Source: Calendula officinalis (taxonomy: Eukaryota > Streptophyta > Magnoliopsida > Asterales > Asteraceae). Taken from it: DNA of 64,000 nucleotides. The stretch is from positions 22,251,873-22,315,872 of the forward strand of contig OY970820.1 of NCBI GenBank assembly GCA_963853835.1, in the 5' to 3' direction. The notes below the pieces were generated by a model, which had not been told where the DNA came from, ran no database searches, and was given only the letters and a program-made list of their open reading frames with translations. Shown here piece after piece: positions 11,632-23,597 of this stretch. Position 1 is the stretch's first letter. Each line of letters starts with the position of its first letter. The position numbers and the translations under genes are program-made.

Positions 11632-13546
11632 ACTATCTATCCCTTAAAAAGGATTTCGTCCTCGGAATCACTCAAGGATTTCCAATCATCATTCCACTTC
11701 CAACTTATGACCCGATGATACTTATGCATTTAATTGCCCACTTGACCCGTTATACCTAAACGGGTCAAAAACCAAACTTGAGTTTCTAGTACCCGAACGG
11801 GTCAAAATTTTCACAATTTGACCTTAATACCTTTAATCATTTAATCAATCCCTTTATCCACATTGAGATGATATGACCCAATTATTACTAATAGTCAATT
11901 AACCAAAACGATAGTCAATATTGACCCATCTTTGACTTAAGCACAAAGTCAACAATATCTTGAATATTTCCTTACCCGTTAGTGGTTCTATTAATCATTA
12001 ATTCCTTAACAATCGACTTTACATTCATGGTCCAACAACAATCATACTCGATCCCTAAATTCAACTTGAAACTCAACGGCCAAAGTCGTACCCTTTGACT
12101 ACCATTATTTCCATTAATCCATTAACTACTATCATACACATGTAGATGATACAATATGTCCTTATCCTTGTCTAACCATTTTAAACGAAAGTCAAAACCC
12201 AACTTTGACTAAAGTCAACAATCCACTATTGACCAACCTTGACTTATGAATAAAGTCAAACTTACTTTGCCAAATTCACATATTCTTTATTACCGAAACA
12301 TCCTTCCCAAGCTTTTCATTCCCGATTTCCATATATAAATTTCCTTTCTCAATTGTTCCCTTTTTCCTCGATTTCGATTCCCACAATCGATTAACAATTT
12401 TCATTCAAAACAATACCAAATTTCTATTACTTTTTGACTTTCATCCAATTACTTATACCATTTGTAATTTCCTTCAAACATCCTTATACTATACTTGAAA
12501 TTCCCGATTACCGGCTCTAGAGCTTCAATCACATCCAATTGTGGACTAACCACCCATTATACATTTTTCACCTCTCATTGGTTACTAACCAATTTTGCTC
12601 CCTAAAAGCATTCCTTTTTCATGAACCATAAACTTGTAGGTATTTCCTACACATACTTCTACTTACACACGACACGTGTTTTCAACCCAAGTCTTTACTT
12701 GCCATAAAATCATAACGACAATTAACCATACGGTTCTACATACTACATATACAAACATCATATCCCTTAAATCAAATTATACTTTGACTAACTTATCGAG
12801 ATGATCGGAAAGCCTCCAATCCATCACGACTTTAAACTGTCACAATGATCGGAAAGCCTCCAATCCAAAGTGACTCATACAAAACGATTCTATCTTGCGT
12901 ACAATCCATGTATGCATCAATACACTTAGCATCATGCTATCATTTTATTTCATATTTAACCTTCGATTTTTTTCCATTTATACATTATACCACACGGTAC
13001 ACATAATCATTTCTAGTACTTTCCACCAATCTACTCATTTATCAATTGCCCTTAATCGATTCATTACTAAAACTTCTAATCTTTCTTCCACCCAGTCATA
13101 TTGAGTCATCCAATTGACTTCGATCGGTGTCCATACGTACACTGTCATGCTTTCTCTATAAAACTTTACCAAAAATAAATTGTTCACTCTTGATGTCACA
13201 CCCGACATCCCCGACACGAACATTTGCTATGGCTATATGCCAACATTCAATCGATCATATCCAATATCTAAGGTTCCATTTTATATATATTCATATATTT
13301 TTGTACTTCACGATTCTTACTAACACTTAGTACTTCATTGTACTACCATCCTTTTGTTGACAACGTTTACCACTCTCGTGATTCACCTTTCAATATTCCA
13401 TGATAACCTAATCCTTCTTATTCTTATTTCTCGCGACATACCGGTCGCCAACCCATCCGACTATACACATAATAATCTGGGGAGATTACCTCCCAAATTA
13501 AATTTTCGCTTCATACATTCCATCTATAATTATTCTCACACGTAGA
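11632..13546 (-). other. Non-coding interior replacing pol
   Basis: This is where protease to integrase would be in a complete Gypsy element. I see no coding frame, only AT-rich sequence with many AGTCAA/TTGACT motifs and a tandem pair of a roughly 45-bp unit containing GATCGGAAAGCCTCCAATCC at about 12802-12870. Confidence 0.6.
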
Positions 13547-14818
13547 TCACAAAAGCACTAAATTGTGCGACATATAAGCAATTAAATCATAATCATCTAA
13601 AAACTTCATAAGCGGGTTACCTGAAGCGGTTCCATGAGTCTCCTTCACCCGATTCCTGTTGGCGGTTGATGCTGACGTGTCGGTTCTCTTCCTCGGGCAC
13701 GCACTACTAAAGTGTCCCACCTCGTGACAAGTGTAGCATTCCACTTCCTCGAGGTTCCTTACTCTGCAATCCTTTGCCCGGTGCCCTACTCGTCCACACT
13801 TAAAGCATATAGCCGTGTTTGCTTTACATTCCCCATGATGATTCTTCCCACAACTTTGACAACTTCCAACACTACCATGCTTTGACGAACTTGGTTTGAA
13901 CTTTTCTTTCTTCGTCGATCCTAAGCTACCATCGAGCTTCTTTTCTTCCCCTTTCGATGTCGATTCTTGTGCCTTTCGCCGAAAAACCCTCTCAACACCT
14001 CGAGCGGTACAAATGGCCTCATCTAACGTGGCCGCTCGCTTGACTTCCAATTCAAACTCCGGTGGTAGTCCATTTGCATACCGAACCACCTTCATACGTT
14101 CCGTCGGATAAGGCTTGATTACAAACGGAAGTAATCCTATAAACTTTTTGGTGTACTCTTCCACTGACATATTACGTTTCTTGATGAACATGAACTCTTG
14201 TTGCAACTCTTCTAGATCTCTCCCGGGACAAAACTTTTCCTTCAACCTACTCGTGAACTCCTTCCACGACATCTTGTACACCTTCTTTCCCAAAGTCTCA
14301 TACATGGTATCCCACCATGTCAACGCTTCATCCTTCAACTGTCGGGATGCATAAATGACCATGTCTTTCTTCAAACACTTGCTACTTTCTAGCACTTGCT
14401 CGGTTTCCCGAATCCAACGCATCGTGACCTTCGGTTCCGAACTTCCATAATACACACCAGGGTTGCACGTTATGAATGCCTTGTATGTACATCCCTCTCT
14501 TTCCTCTGACCCCGAATCGTTGCTTTCTTCGGTCAATGGCTCCTCGGTACGAGTCTTGCTACCCAAAGGCTTACTTCCCTCACGGGACTTAGAATTATCA
14601 CTCTTCTCCTCATTGAACCGGTTTGTTATGATCCGGTTTACATCCTCATTCACCACTTCCCTAATTTGGGTAAACAATTTCTGGATAGCTTCCATAGTTA
14701 CCGGGGTTTGGTTTGCACCCAAAGCGGAACCCTCTCCAATATTACCGGGATGAGTCGGGATTCGATTTGAATCCGTCTCATGATCTCGTGGAATCTCTCC
14801 ACTTCTTGGGTTCACCAT
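13547..14818 (-). CDS. Gypsy Gag polyprotein with zinc knuckles
   Basis: An uninterrupted frame of 423 residues. Residues about 110-235 are the plant retrotransposon Gag domain (ALTWWDTM..., SWKEFTSRLKEKFCP, EELQQEFMFIKKRNMSVEEYTKKF). Near residues 320-375 lie CysHis clusters: CQSCGKNHHGEC, CFKCGRVGHRAKDC (canonical CCHC) and CYTCHEVGHFSSAC. Gag forms the virus-like particle and packages element RNA. The frame stops shortly after the last knuckle, where protease would begin, so this is Gag only and not a Gag-Pol fragment broken by stops. The first ATG at 14818 follows the primer-binding site by about 225 bp, a usual leader. An intact frame suggests recent activity or selection for Gag. Confidence 0.92.
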   Translation of the reverse strand: MVNPRSGEIPRDHETDSNRIPTHPGNIGEGSALGANQTPVTMEAIQKLFTQIREVVNEDVNRIITNRFNEEKSDNSKSREGSKPLGSKTRTEEPLTEESNDSGSEEREGCTYKAFITCNPGVYYGSSEPKVTMRWIRETEQVLESSKCLKKDMVIYASRQLKDEALTWWDTMYETLGKKVYKMSWKEFTSRLKEKFCPGRDLEELQQEFMFIKKRNMSVEEYTKKFIGLLPFVIKPYPTERMKVVRYANGLPPEFELEVKRAATLDEAICTARGVERVFRRKAQESTSKGEEKKLDGSLGSTKKEKFKPSSSKHGSVGSCQSCGKNHHGECKANTAICFKCGRVGHRAKDCRVRNLEEVECYTCHEVGHFSSACPRKRTDTSASTANRNRVKETHGTASGNPLMKFLDDYDLIAYMSHNLVLL

Positions 14819-15042
14819 TTGCTATATCAACATATTAAACCATTAGAATTCAAAGGTTGACTTATTAGTCAAACATAACCAATATAGCCCAAAACATTAT
14901 CCTTTCCCTTAGGGATCGACCCTAATATACCCATAATTTACGGCCTTAATAGACTAATCATGGACATCCTATGGAACATATGGTCCTACTTAGCATAGCT
15001 TAAGACTAGGGAGGTCAAACCTACCTAATTCACTTAAACTAT

Positions 15043-15055
15043 GGCTCTGATACCA
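15043..15055 (-). other. Primer-binding site of the Gag-only Gypsy element
   Basis: The minus strand reads TGGTATCAGAGCC, complementary to initiator Met tRNA, three bases inside the 5' LTR end at 15059. Confidence 0.88.
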
Positions 15056-15058
15056 AGT

Positions 15059-17322
15059 TGTAACACCTTGATTTTCAAAACACTTTTTAAAACATATTTT
15101 TAAATAAGAACATTACAAGTCCAATATTCCCAAAATACGGTTTAACGAAAACCATCAAAAGTTTCTCAGAGTATTAAAACCGGTGTTACAAAAATAATAT
15201 CATAACCATAGGATAAACAAGAACTACCTACGAGCTCCCGAGCTAAACAACACCAGGCCACTTCTATCGCGACCCTCTAATCCTTCGATCCTGAACCTGA
15301 GTACATAGCCAATAACAAAGTAGTACGTGAGACAAAATAGTCTCGTGAGATACATGGGTTTTCGACCCATTCTCCAAAGATTTATAAAGTAATATTGATA
15401 ACATCATAAATACTTATCCTTATCATTTCTTATTAATTCATAATTCATCTTCTATTCAATTAACCGTATAAACTAATAAGCTTACCATACGCTTACTCAT
15501 CATCTAATCACATACTTGTAAGCATCTCCAAGCTTACACTTTCTTTATCACATATGCAACGGACCTCTCCGAAGCCAACTCTCCCGATATGGGACGTCAT
15601 AGGTAAACTATCAAGGTAATTGGGAGCCCCCATCTTACCGAGATTCATAAGCTCTCCCCGTTCCCGGGTCGTCATGCTCACCCAACACTGGGTGTCGTAA
15701 ACTATGACATTCTACTCTTTGCGCAGGGAGGTACCACCCCAAGTAGGCGTCTCATGCTCCCCCATTTCTGGGCGGTCTTATTCCGGATATCTCATTAACA
15801 CTTATGAGCCTCGGCTCCTTTCATCAAAATATGAGCATTTGCTCCTTTCATCAAATTCATCACTTATTAGAATACACCTATTCTAATTTATCATATTATT
15901 CTCTTTACTTATTCAGTTTCATTCTCGACTATACCAAGTCCTTTACTAATTTAAAACATATTTATCGTTTATCAAAATCATATTACTTTGACTCTCCTTT
16001 GACTAGAATACATGTTTATTACTAGTCACTTCATACTTATTCTCTTAGTAATTCGATAACTACTTTTATTAGTATAATATACTAACCGATACTTATTACT
16101 TAAAAATCATTGTCTCAAGCTTTATTAATACATACTATTAATAAATCGATTATCAAGCCCTTTTAAGTCATTATCTCTATTCATATATCTTATTTATAAA
16201 AACTCATTAATTACTTTTTATCATCATAATCTCTCTCAAAATCATTAATCATTTAGACATACTTAAATAGTCTATTACTAGCATTTTCTCATCATATCAA
16301 TCATATCTTTATTAAAAACGTTTCTTAATAAAGACTCCTAAAACATCATAGTTTTCAAAATCATTTTCTATGTACTCAGTAAAAGTCTCATGTACTCACC
16401 TTAGCCAAGCTAACTCCAAATCGTGTCTAATAACACGAATCCTTGCTTTCCAACTTGTGAAATGTCACCAATCTTTAGGTCTTCTTGACCTACCATCAAT
16501 ATCATCACAATAACTAGTTATTATTCATAACTAATCACCAGTCAATCCATATCTATATTCCTAACCACCAAGTTCATCCAACTTGGTGGAATCTCAAACC
16601 CTAATTCAAGGTTTCTATCAATAAACCCAAATCCAACATGTACACATCGATTACAAGTTTACAATGAGTGTTCTACACCCATGATTAGTCATCTTCCCCA
16701 AAGATGACATGGTTGGTTCCCCAAACCACCATTTTTACCCATACAAAGCTCACAATCAAGGTAGATGAGCAAGACAATCAAGAATACTTACCCTTGATGT
16801 TTCAATCCTTCAAGATGGTGATGATTTGAGCTTCAAGACTCCAAAATCGTCCACTTCTCTCTAGAAAACGGTTGCACTATGTGTGGGGTTGAAGATGAAA
16901 TGAAACCCTAGCTTACACACAAGTTTATATACTCCAGACGATCCTCGCGCCCACCTCGCGCCGCGAGGTGACGCGGGTTTGCCTGCTGGTTGCCGCTGAA
17001 ACACAGACATCGCGCCCCGCTCGCGCCAGGCTCGCGCCGCGAGCCAAACGCGAGCTCGTAGCGAGCCCTTCGCGTCTGATCTCCGAAGTTGCTGTTTGAA
17101 CTCGCGCCTGCCTCGCGCCTTCCTCGCGCCGCGAGGGCTGTCTGGGTCAGTTTCTTGCCTTTTAAACTTGTTTCCATCCAAGTCTTGACCCATACTTGGT
17201 TACCCCAAGTACCAAACATTCAAACACTCGCTAAAACACAAAGGGGACTTGATTAAATATTTTACCACCTTTATTCCTCTAAATTTCCATTTGATTTATT
17301 AACCTAAAATTCCGTCGTTACA
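15059..17322 (-). mobile_element. 5' LTR of the Gag-only Gypsy element
   Basis: A near-identical partner of 9356-11631. The TATA box is at 16924-16931 (TATATAAA on the minus strand). The CTCGCGC cluster at 16940-17145 is about 25 bp shorter than in the 3' LTR because of loss of a repeat unit. Confidence 0.92.
16924..16931 (-). promoter_or_regulatory. LTR TATA box
   Basis: TATATAAA on the minus strand, in GGAGTATATAAACTTG. It is preserved at 11221-11228 and near 38975 in the related LTRs and would start the element's genomic RNA toward gag. Confidence 0.6.
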
Positions 17323-17384
17323 AGTAGAGCGGTTTTTTAACATCAATTTGAACCTTTGAACGACATTTTGGTTTTGATACATCC

Positions 17385-17552
17385 ATGGAATGCCAATACG
17401 AAACGGCATTTGAAGGCTATACCTTTGTTCGCAATGAATGGGAAATCTTAATCAACAAACAAACCGAGCTTCACGATACAAATTCAGGAGAAGATGAGTG
17501 GTTTCCAAGTTATTCGTCATTTAATGTGTTAATTACGTTTTATTACAATTAA
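17385..17552 (+). CDS. Small unrecognised ORF inside the hAT element
   Basis: ATG to TAA gives 55 residues, MECQYETAFEGYTFVRNEWEI at the start and GEDEW later. Composition is mixed and acidic, unlike the AT-rich surroundings, for the first 42 residues. After that it runs into the tandem-duplicated sequence. It may be a captured exon. I cannot assign a function. Confidence 0.2.
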   Translation: MECQYETAFEGYTFVRNEWEILINKQTELHDTNSGEDEWFPSYSSFNVLITFYYN

Positions 17553-18320
17553 TATTAATATGTAGAGATGTAAATCCGTAATACGTTTTTAGTCCACAAT
17601 TAAATGAGTGTTAATATGGTTTGACTCGTTTTTAATGTAGAACCATTTAATGGTTTGACTTGCAAGAGTTGAACTTTTGTATCAAGATTTTTAAAAACTT
17701 TCTTAAATTGATAGTTATTAATATGAAGAGATGTAATTCCGTCAGATTTATACGTTTTTAGTCCACAATTAAATGAGTGTTAATATTACAATTAATATGA
17801 ATTAATATACACGTGTCTAGAGTGTTAATTTGTCATTCTATGGTTTTAATTAGAATTATTTTTGCTGCACAAATAATTACTTTTTTATTATTCGTCATTT
17901 AATGTGTTAATTACGTTTTATAACAATTAATATTACTATGTACAGGTCTAAATCCGTAAGAGTTATACGTTTTTATTCCACAATTAAAGGAGTATTAATA
18001 TGACAATTAATATGAATTAATATAAACGTTTTTTAGAGTGTTAATTTGCCATTTAATGGTTTGACTGACAATTATTTTCGCTGCTCAAATAATTACGGTT
18101 TTATTGTGCTCCTAAAAACCCGAATCAAATTTGAAAATCCTTCCTCTTTAAAACTTTTAAAGACGTTTATAACTTTCGAGATTAAATGGTTGACTCGTTT
18201 TTTATTGTAGAACCATTTAATGGTTGACTTACAGTTGTTGTACTTTAAACGTTTTTATTGTATCAAAAGTTTTAAAAACGTTTCTTAAATTGATTTGTCA
18301 TTAAATGTGTTTATTACGTT
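17518..18320. repeat. Degenerate tandem duplication
   Basis: Units of roughly 200-350 bp recur with the phrases TCATTTAATGTGTTAATTACG, CACAATTAAATGAGTGTTAAT and AGAACCATTTAATGG. They are clearly related but diverged, with indels, and fill the right arm of the hAT element. Confidence 0.6.
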
Positions 18321-18631
18321 TTATTACAGTTACTATATACGTTTTTTATGTATATATATTGATGACTCAACCATTTAACCTTTGCATTCACGATACGGAA
18401 CACATATCACCAACCATCACCCGTCACCCGTTTCATCATAATTCTGCAAACCATTGTAAACAACGGTATTACTTATCACCCGCTACTCTGGTTTTTTTTT
18501 CATTTCTTAAACTTTTGATACAAATTTTATTCCTATTGTGTATGACTTTCGTAAATTATAATCTTTTTATGTAAGGTATTCTTAACATATCAGCAATCGG
18601 ATTGCACTTTATAAGAAACATTCATGATTTC

Positions 18632-18936
18632 ATGGACAAAATTCACCTCAAGGTCAGGGTTCTACGAATTTGGCCCCACGCGAACTTCAACAATAAAAAT
18701 GAGATAATATCACTTGAGATGTTGTTAATTGATGATGAGATATTGCACTTAATCATATTCGATAAATGATCATTAGGTATAGATATTATTTTTACCAAAT
18801 TAACTATTAATTAACATCATATGTATTATCCATTTTTTGTAGGGAGGCAAGATTCAAGCTTCTATTTACGTTAAATTGATGAGTAGATTTCAAAAAAAAA
18901 ATTGAAGGAAGACGGTGTTTACTATATCAGAGGAGG
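18632..18936 (+). pseudogene. RPA70-like (DUF223) OB-fold fragment captured in the hAT element
   Basis: The first piece, 18632-18769, reads MDKIHLKVRVLRIWP, then NFNNKNEIISLEMLLIDDE, the start of the plant RPA1-like/DUF223 OB fold (K-V-R-V-L-R-x-W...N...S-x-E-M-x-L-x-D). A second piece begins after a plausible acceptor (TTTTTTGTAG, 18842) with GGKIQASIYVKLMSRF and continues as KIEGRR if one base is removed from an A10 run at about 18890. It ends at a possible donor near 18936. The pieces are collinear with the family, in which a G-K-I-x-A phrase follows the first strands. Stop codons and the homopolymer slip show it is dead. The same family is carried by the Helitron at 40041-42603. Confidence 0.6.
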
Positions 18937-19320
18937 TAAGTTGTGGGAGACCAAGTAAAGTTGTGGGAGACAGTGTTTTTCCTCTATTTTATACACAGTT
19001 TTCATGCTTATGTATTATATTCAAATTATGTTAGTTGAAATTTATTATTACATTATAGTATTAAAATTACTAGTTGTTTTTTATTTATAACGAAATGTGT
19101 TAAGGTTTGGGAATTTGAATCATAATATTAATTTTTAAGGTAACAAATTGATAAATTTAAAGGAAAATAAAAAATCGAAAATAATCCTGAAACCGACCCG
19201 AAAACCCCGAAAAACCCGAAACCAAACGGGGCGTAATTCTTAAGACACGAACTTTTGGGGGCGGGGTTCGGATTTAGTTAAAAACCGCTCCAAACCGCCC
19301 CATGCTCCCCTAACTAAAAC

Positions 19321-20276
19321 CGACTACCTTCTCGTTACCTGGTCATTCGAACCAACTACCTTCTCGTTACCTCGTCCTACCGTTTTGATTGGCCGGTTCA
19401 ACCGGATTTCTAAAACATTGCTAACTTTCAATTTTATATTCATAAAAGAGAGATAATTATATACTTGAAATATATATTATTTTTAAAAGAGAGATCATTA
19501 AGATATATCCTATAGTAATATGTCAATTATATTAATCTAATAAACCCTTAAAATATTTGAAAAATATGCATTCACTAAATTTAGGAGAAAATTACACGAA
19601 TCGTCCTTGTGGTTTATACCAAATTTCACAAAAAAATTCTTTAGTTTCAAAAAATTACACTGATAGTCCTTATTTTTGAAATTTTTTTGCACCCGTGGTC
19701 CTTCACCCAAACTGGTGTTAAAATTTTAATGTTAGCTCGCCCTACACCACACCTTACACAACGAGGGCCTTATCACACCTTATCTTATGCCACACCTTAC
19801 ACAACGGGGCCTTATCACATGTTACCTTACACCACACCTTGCACAACCACCATGATATATATCATAACATGGACACTACACCTCGCGCTTGACGCCGCTA
19901 TGGAGCACCTTTTAGAATATATGAGTTAGGAAATAAGTTTTGCAAGCCTTTGTTATAATACTAATAAAATAAGCTATAAATAAATTAAAAACAAACACCC
20001 AAATGCGTAACTCCTACATTACATGAATGAGCAAAACACGATCGTGAGCAGGAATACAAAAATTACATCATTTTTGCATCATCAAGTCCCAAAAAGAACA
20101 CCATAAACATCTATCATTTTCATTAAAGAAGTTATGAAAAAAAAAATCTCCCATTTTCAAGAGCTCATCACATCATACGTTATAATTAATATAAAAAAGA
20201 TTCAAACATAGAAGAAATGTAACTACTACCGGTGATGAAATAACACATGTTAGTAGCATACAATAAAGGGAGTGGA
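19321..20276. other. Intergenic, with a short tandem repeat
   Basis: Just upstream of 19690 lies a common plant repeat type with phrases such as TCCTTGTGGTTTATACC. At about 19742-19848 there are about three copies of a 42-bp unit containing CACACCTTACACAAC. No gene is visible apart from the probable 3' UTR of the THUMP gene near 20200-20276. Confidence 0.5.
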
Positions 20277-23214
20277 CTAGTTGGATGATGTAAGCTGCCT
20301 CAAATTGTATTTAGCCAATTCCTTGTACTTGTCAACAACCCCAATGCAACACACAGTCTGCACACACACACAGTCGGTTAAAATTCTGTTAGATTTGAAA
20401 ATGCAAGTTAGGTAAAACCAAGCAATCTCAACCCTTGATTGCTTCCTCAAGTTCTTAAGTATTAGTTATAGAACAGAAGAGCATGGTGTTACCTTGGCAA
20501 TTTGGACGACAATAGTCTTTTGTGGATTGGTGAGATCAACTTTGTGTGGTTCTGGAACCGATTTTGCAACCACATTAATAATTTTCATCCTGTCCAGACC
20601 ACTGTTTGCACGCGCCTCACATAAAACTGCAAACTGCAAGAATAGAATAATTTATTAAATCATAATGACTTCTTTTTTGCATAACATTAACATACATGAA
20701 TGAATGAATGATAATAGCTACCTTAAAGGGTGTTTCTGCTTCTGTAGGGAAGTATTGAGCAATTAAAGGTTTAATTGCTCTTGATATCTCTTCTTCTGAT
20801 GCATAGCATGTCACTTCAATCGGTAGCACTCTTAATATAAACCTATAATTACACAATTACATTTCTCATATTTATGCTACTTATTATATGCATTTACTTA
20901 CGAATAACTTCTATTATGGTTTAGTTTCTAACAAACAGGTGAAATTAAAAAAAAAACTGGGTTAAAATTTAATAAGTCCCAAAGTGTAATGCTACAGCAT
21001 ACAACAATACTACCACATAACTTGCTGTATTTAAATACTTGAGCCACCTTAAATGACCAAAATTACCCTTATTCCTTTTTAATTTTTTTTTCTATTTTCT
21101 TTTTGTTTCTCCTTTTCAAGTTGCGTTAGATATTAAAATCTACAAACAAAAAACACAATAATAAAAAAGAATATAGAAAATAATTTTAAAATGTAGAAAA
21201 ATAAGGATAAGGGAATTTTGGTAATTTTAGGCGGTTCAGGGACGAGGCGTGCAAAATAACGGACCACAGGGATGAAAAATGCCAAAAAAAATTGGAAGGG
21301 ACAAAACCTGCAAAATGGAAAACCACAGGGACGAAAACTGTAATGTAATCTAAAGTTTAACCTGGCCATGTGTCTGCGTGTTGTAGCAGCAGAAGTTATC
21401 ATGCGCTGTGCAATTTCTTTGGGAGTTGGATCTTCATCTCTTTTACGCATTTGGACAAAAACTACACCATTACATCCAGAATCAAGGTAGTTAAAACGTC
21501 TCTGTAACAAAAATAAAAAAAACAATTATGAAATTGGGCAAAATTGGTTCTTTTATTAAAATATGAAATGTAAATTAATGGGTAAACATAGAAATTGGGC
21601 AAAAATGGTCTGGTTTTGTAATATGTCAAAACGAGTGACATTTTAACTTCCTTTAGTGCATGAAATATGATTACGGAAGTTTGTTTATTTAAAAAATAAT
21701 CTCACTTCTTGAATAAAATAATTTTTTTTTTATTTTATTATACCAGTTAGAGATAAAATATAACCTAAAATCATCTCTACAAACTACCTTGCTTTTGTCT
21801 TTTAGCTCTTCAAGTTCAGCCTCAATTAACTTATCAACAGATTTATCCTCCACTTTGATCTTTATGACTTGTTGTTCACATTTGGATTCGTCTTTTTCTA
21901 CACGAGGTTTCTTTTCTGGTTGCTTATCATCTTCAGATATTTCATTTTCAGTTTTTTTATCTTCAATTTTTTCATTTTCATGATTTTTAACATCATTTTT
22001 ACCATTTTCTCCATTCTCATTTGGCTTATCGGAAGCTACTACAACTTCACTTTTCTCATTATTATCATCATCATGATCATCATTATCATCATCTTCAGAA
22101 TCAGAATAACTGAACTTTATCTTTTTATTTATGGGTTTATTATTAGGTAACACTGCGTGTGTCACTTCTGAGTCCTTTCCCTCAACTAGCTCTTCAAGAA
22201 ACTGCCATATAATAATTTATATAAAAAAAAAACTATAATTATAATTCGTAATTCAGTGTTTGGATAAAAGTGACTCTGATTAAAAATAGTTTCATAATAT
22301 GTACAACATATGACCTGCAAATCCCAAATCCTTTTAGAGATTGGGTTTCAATGTGATTTTTCCGCTTGTAGACTTGTAGTTGTAATAATGATAATCAAAT
22401 GTTTGAGTGCTAATCTATCTACGTTAATAACATAAAATTTGACAAAAAAGACAATTTCTTGAAGAAAAAAAAAAGATGGACTTCTTAAATTAGATTAAAC
22501 GAATAGGTGATTTTAGTTTACTCTTTCATAAGCAGTTTTATTGGCTATAAAACTGACTATTTCCCCCCTAAACATCATAAAATCAGAAGCAGAGGCCTAA
22601 TACTAAAACTATCTAGAGGGCTTTAAACTGCATTGAAAAAGCAGATCCAAACACCCCCTAATAATCAATAATCAAATAATCATAATTCAGAAGCAGAATC
22701 CCAACATTAAAACTGATTACTGGAACTTTAATAGCGTTAACCTAAAGCAGGATCCCAGCATTAAAAATGGAATATTGGAAATTTAAGAGCTTCAAAAACC
22801 GAAAATTTCAAAACTCTGGGCAAACAACGAACAGAAGTGTATGATTAAGCACAAACGAAATAAATAAAAAAATAAATAGAAATAAAGAGAATGCATACAG
22901 AATCGATAACTTGAATAGCTTCTTGAGAAGCTTGACGTTCCCTACCACCATCACAAGTAATGAAAAACCCTTGAACTCCTGGCCGCAAAGGGTACGAACC
23001 CTTCTTCACAGATTTCTGTACCAAATATACAAAAAAATAAAAATAAAAATAAAAAATATGTGCAGGAAGCATACAGCACTTGATTGCAGATAAATTGCTA
23101 ATTTTCGTTCCAAATTACAAACGAATAAATTCATCTTTGATCACAATTAGAGTGAGAAAAAAGTACGTTATTGGGACGGTAATGGTTCTTTCTCTTCTTG
23201 TTGTCTGTGGACAT
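20277..23214 (-). CDS. THUMP domain-containing protein 1 / Tan1-like tRNA acetylation cofactor
   Basis: Seven exons on the minus strand: 23214-23167, 23015-22899, 22201-21788, 21501-21362, 20842-20722, 20633-20493 and 20357-20277. All borders are GT/AG and the total is 1062 bp, 353 residues. The N-terminus is basic (MSTDNKKRKN). GVQGFFITCDGGRERQASQEA (about 30-50) is the conserved start of the family, and a long acidic, Asp/Asn/Lys-rich linker lies at about 75-175. The THUMP domain is in the C-terminal half, with LDSGCNGVVFVQM, AQRMI, EISRAIKPLIAQYFP, FAVLCEARANSG, VDLTNPQKTIVVQIAK and TVCCIGVVDKYKELAKYNLR. Yeast Tan1 and human THUMPD1 bind tRNA and help Kre33/NAT10 make N4-acetylcytidine at position 12 of tRNA-Ser and tRNA-Leu. 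By homology this protein should do the same in the nucleus. No defect was found. Introns 2 and 4 carry repeat insertions. Confidence 0.93.
21050..21236. repeat. Foldback repeat in THUMP intron 4
   Basis: Near 21050 the strand reads ACCTTAAATGACCAAAATTACCC. Near 21236 the complementary strand reads CCTAAAATTACCAAAATTCCC. The arms of about 38 bp are imperfect inverted repeats around an AT-rich loop. A downstream piece (about 21240-21345) with phrases such as GGACCACAGGGATGAAAAATG belongs to the repeat type also seen at 19580 and 60540. It is probably a MITE and is not part of the coding sequence. Confidence 0.45.
22254..22662. repeat. Possible MITE in THUMP intron 2
   Basis: The left edge reads GTGTTTGGATAAAAGTGA. 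The right edge, reversed, reads GGTGTTTGGATCTGCTTTTT. The GTGTTTGGAT inverted termini are typical of plant miniature transposons. I could not fix a target duplication. Confidence 0.4.
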
Positions 23215-23580
23215 TTTCAGTGATGGTTTGCAGGTTAGGGTTCCGGCGGTTGCAGACGCTGCTGCTCTCGTAAGGTTTATACGGTCGTGCGGTTTTCTTT
23301 CTGAGGGTATTTTCATTTAATGCCCCGCGAATTATGATAAAATTGCCAAACAGTCCCCCGATAATTTGAAGACTCAAAAATTACACTTGAAGTTATCCTT
23401 TTTTAGACATAAGACCCAACAACAACAACGATGCGCAATGCCGCAATCCTTTCATATGAGGAGTATTGGAGGTAAGATTTAGATGATCCTTTCAAACGAG
23501 GGGGGCCTCCGGCAAAGTGCTAGTGAGAGAAAAGGAAATCGAAATAAATGGAAATTGAAAAAATGAAGAGAAGATAGGCT
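23215..23580. other. Promoter region of the THUMP gene
   Basis: The 5' UTR and promoter should lie here on the minus strand. A patch at about 23320-23400 (AATTACACTTGAAG and similar) belongs to a dispersed repeat type. No clear core promoter motif stands out. Confidence 0.4.
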
Positions 23581-23597
23581 AGTTATACAACAGACTA

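Larger units (their letters stand above)
9356..17322 (-). mobile_element. Complete Gypsy element encoding only Gag (non-autonomous)
   Basis: Two long LTRs (2276 and 2264 bp) enclose a 3.4-kb interior. A perfect 5-bp target duplication AGTAG lies at 9351-9355 and 17323-17327. The order on the minus strand is 5' LTR, primer-binding site (15043-15055), gag (14818-13547), about 1.9 kb with no coding potential, a purine tract next to 11631 (AAGGGATAGATAG) and the 3' LTR. Protease, reverse transcriptase, RNase H and integrase are all absent, so it must depend on enzymes of a relative. By eye the LTRs are only a few percent different over the first several hundred bases, so the insertion looks fairly young. 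Confidence 0.92.
8463..19312. mobile_element. hAT-type DNA transposon, host of a nested Gypsy element
   Basis: The left end reads TAAGGGTGAGCAT and the right end, reversed, TAGGGGAGCATGG. They are imperfect terminal inverted repeats followed by ACCGAACCG-rich subterminal sequence on both sides. A perfect 8-bp target duplication ACTAAAAC flanks the element (8455-8462 and 19313-19320), the length expected for hAT. Without the nested Gypsy element the transposon is about 2.9 kb. No hAT transposase (BED finger or hATC domain) is recognisable, so it is non-autonomous. It carries a SINE-like insert, a small unknown ORF, tandem duplications and an RPA-like gene fragment. The 284-bp element at 24083-24366 shares its termini. 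Confidence 0.85.

Noticed and set aside
21789..22150. Plus-strand Ser- and Ile-rich frames
   Set aside because: Antisense of the acidic linker exon of the THUMP gene.
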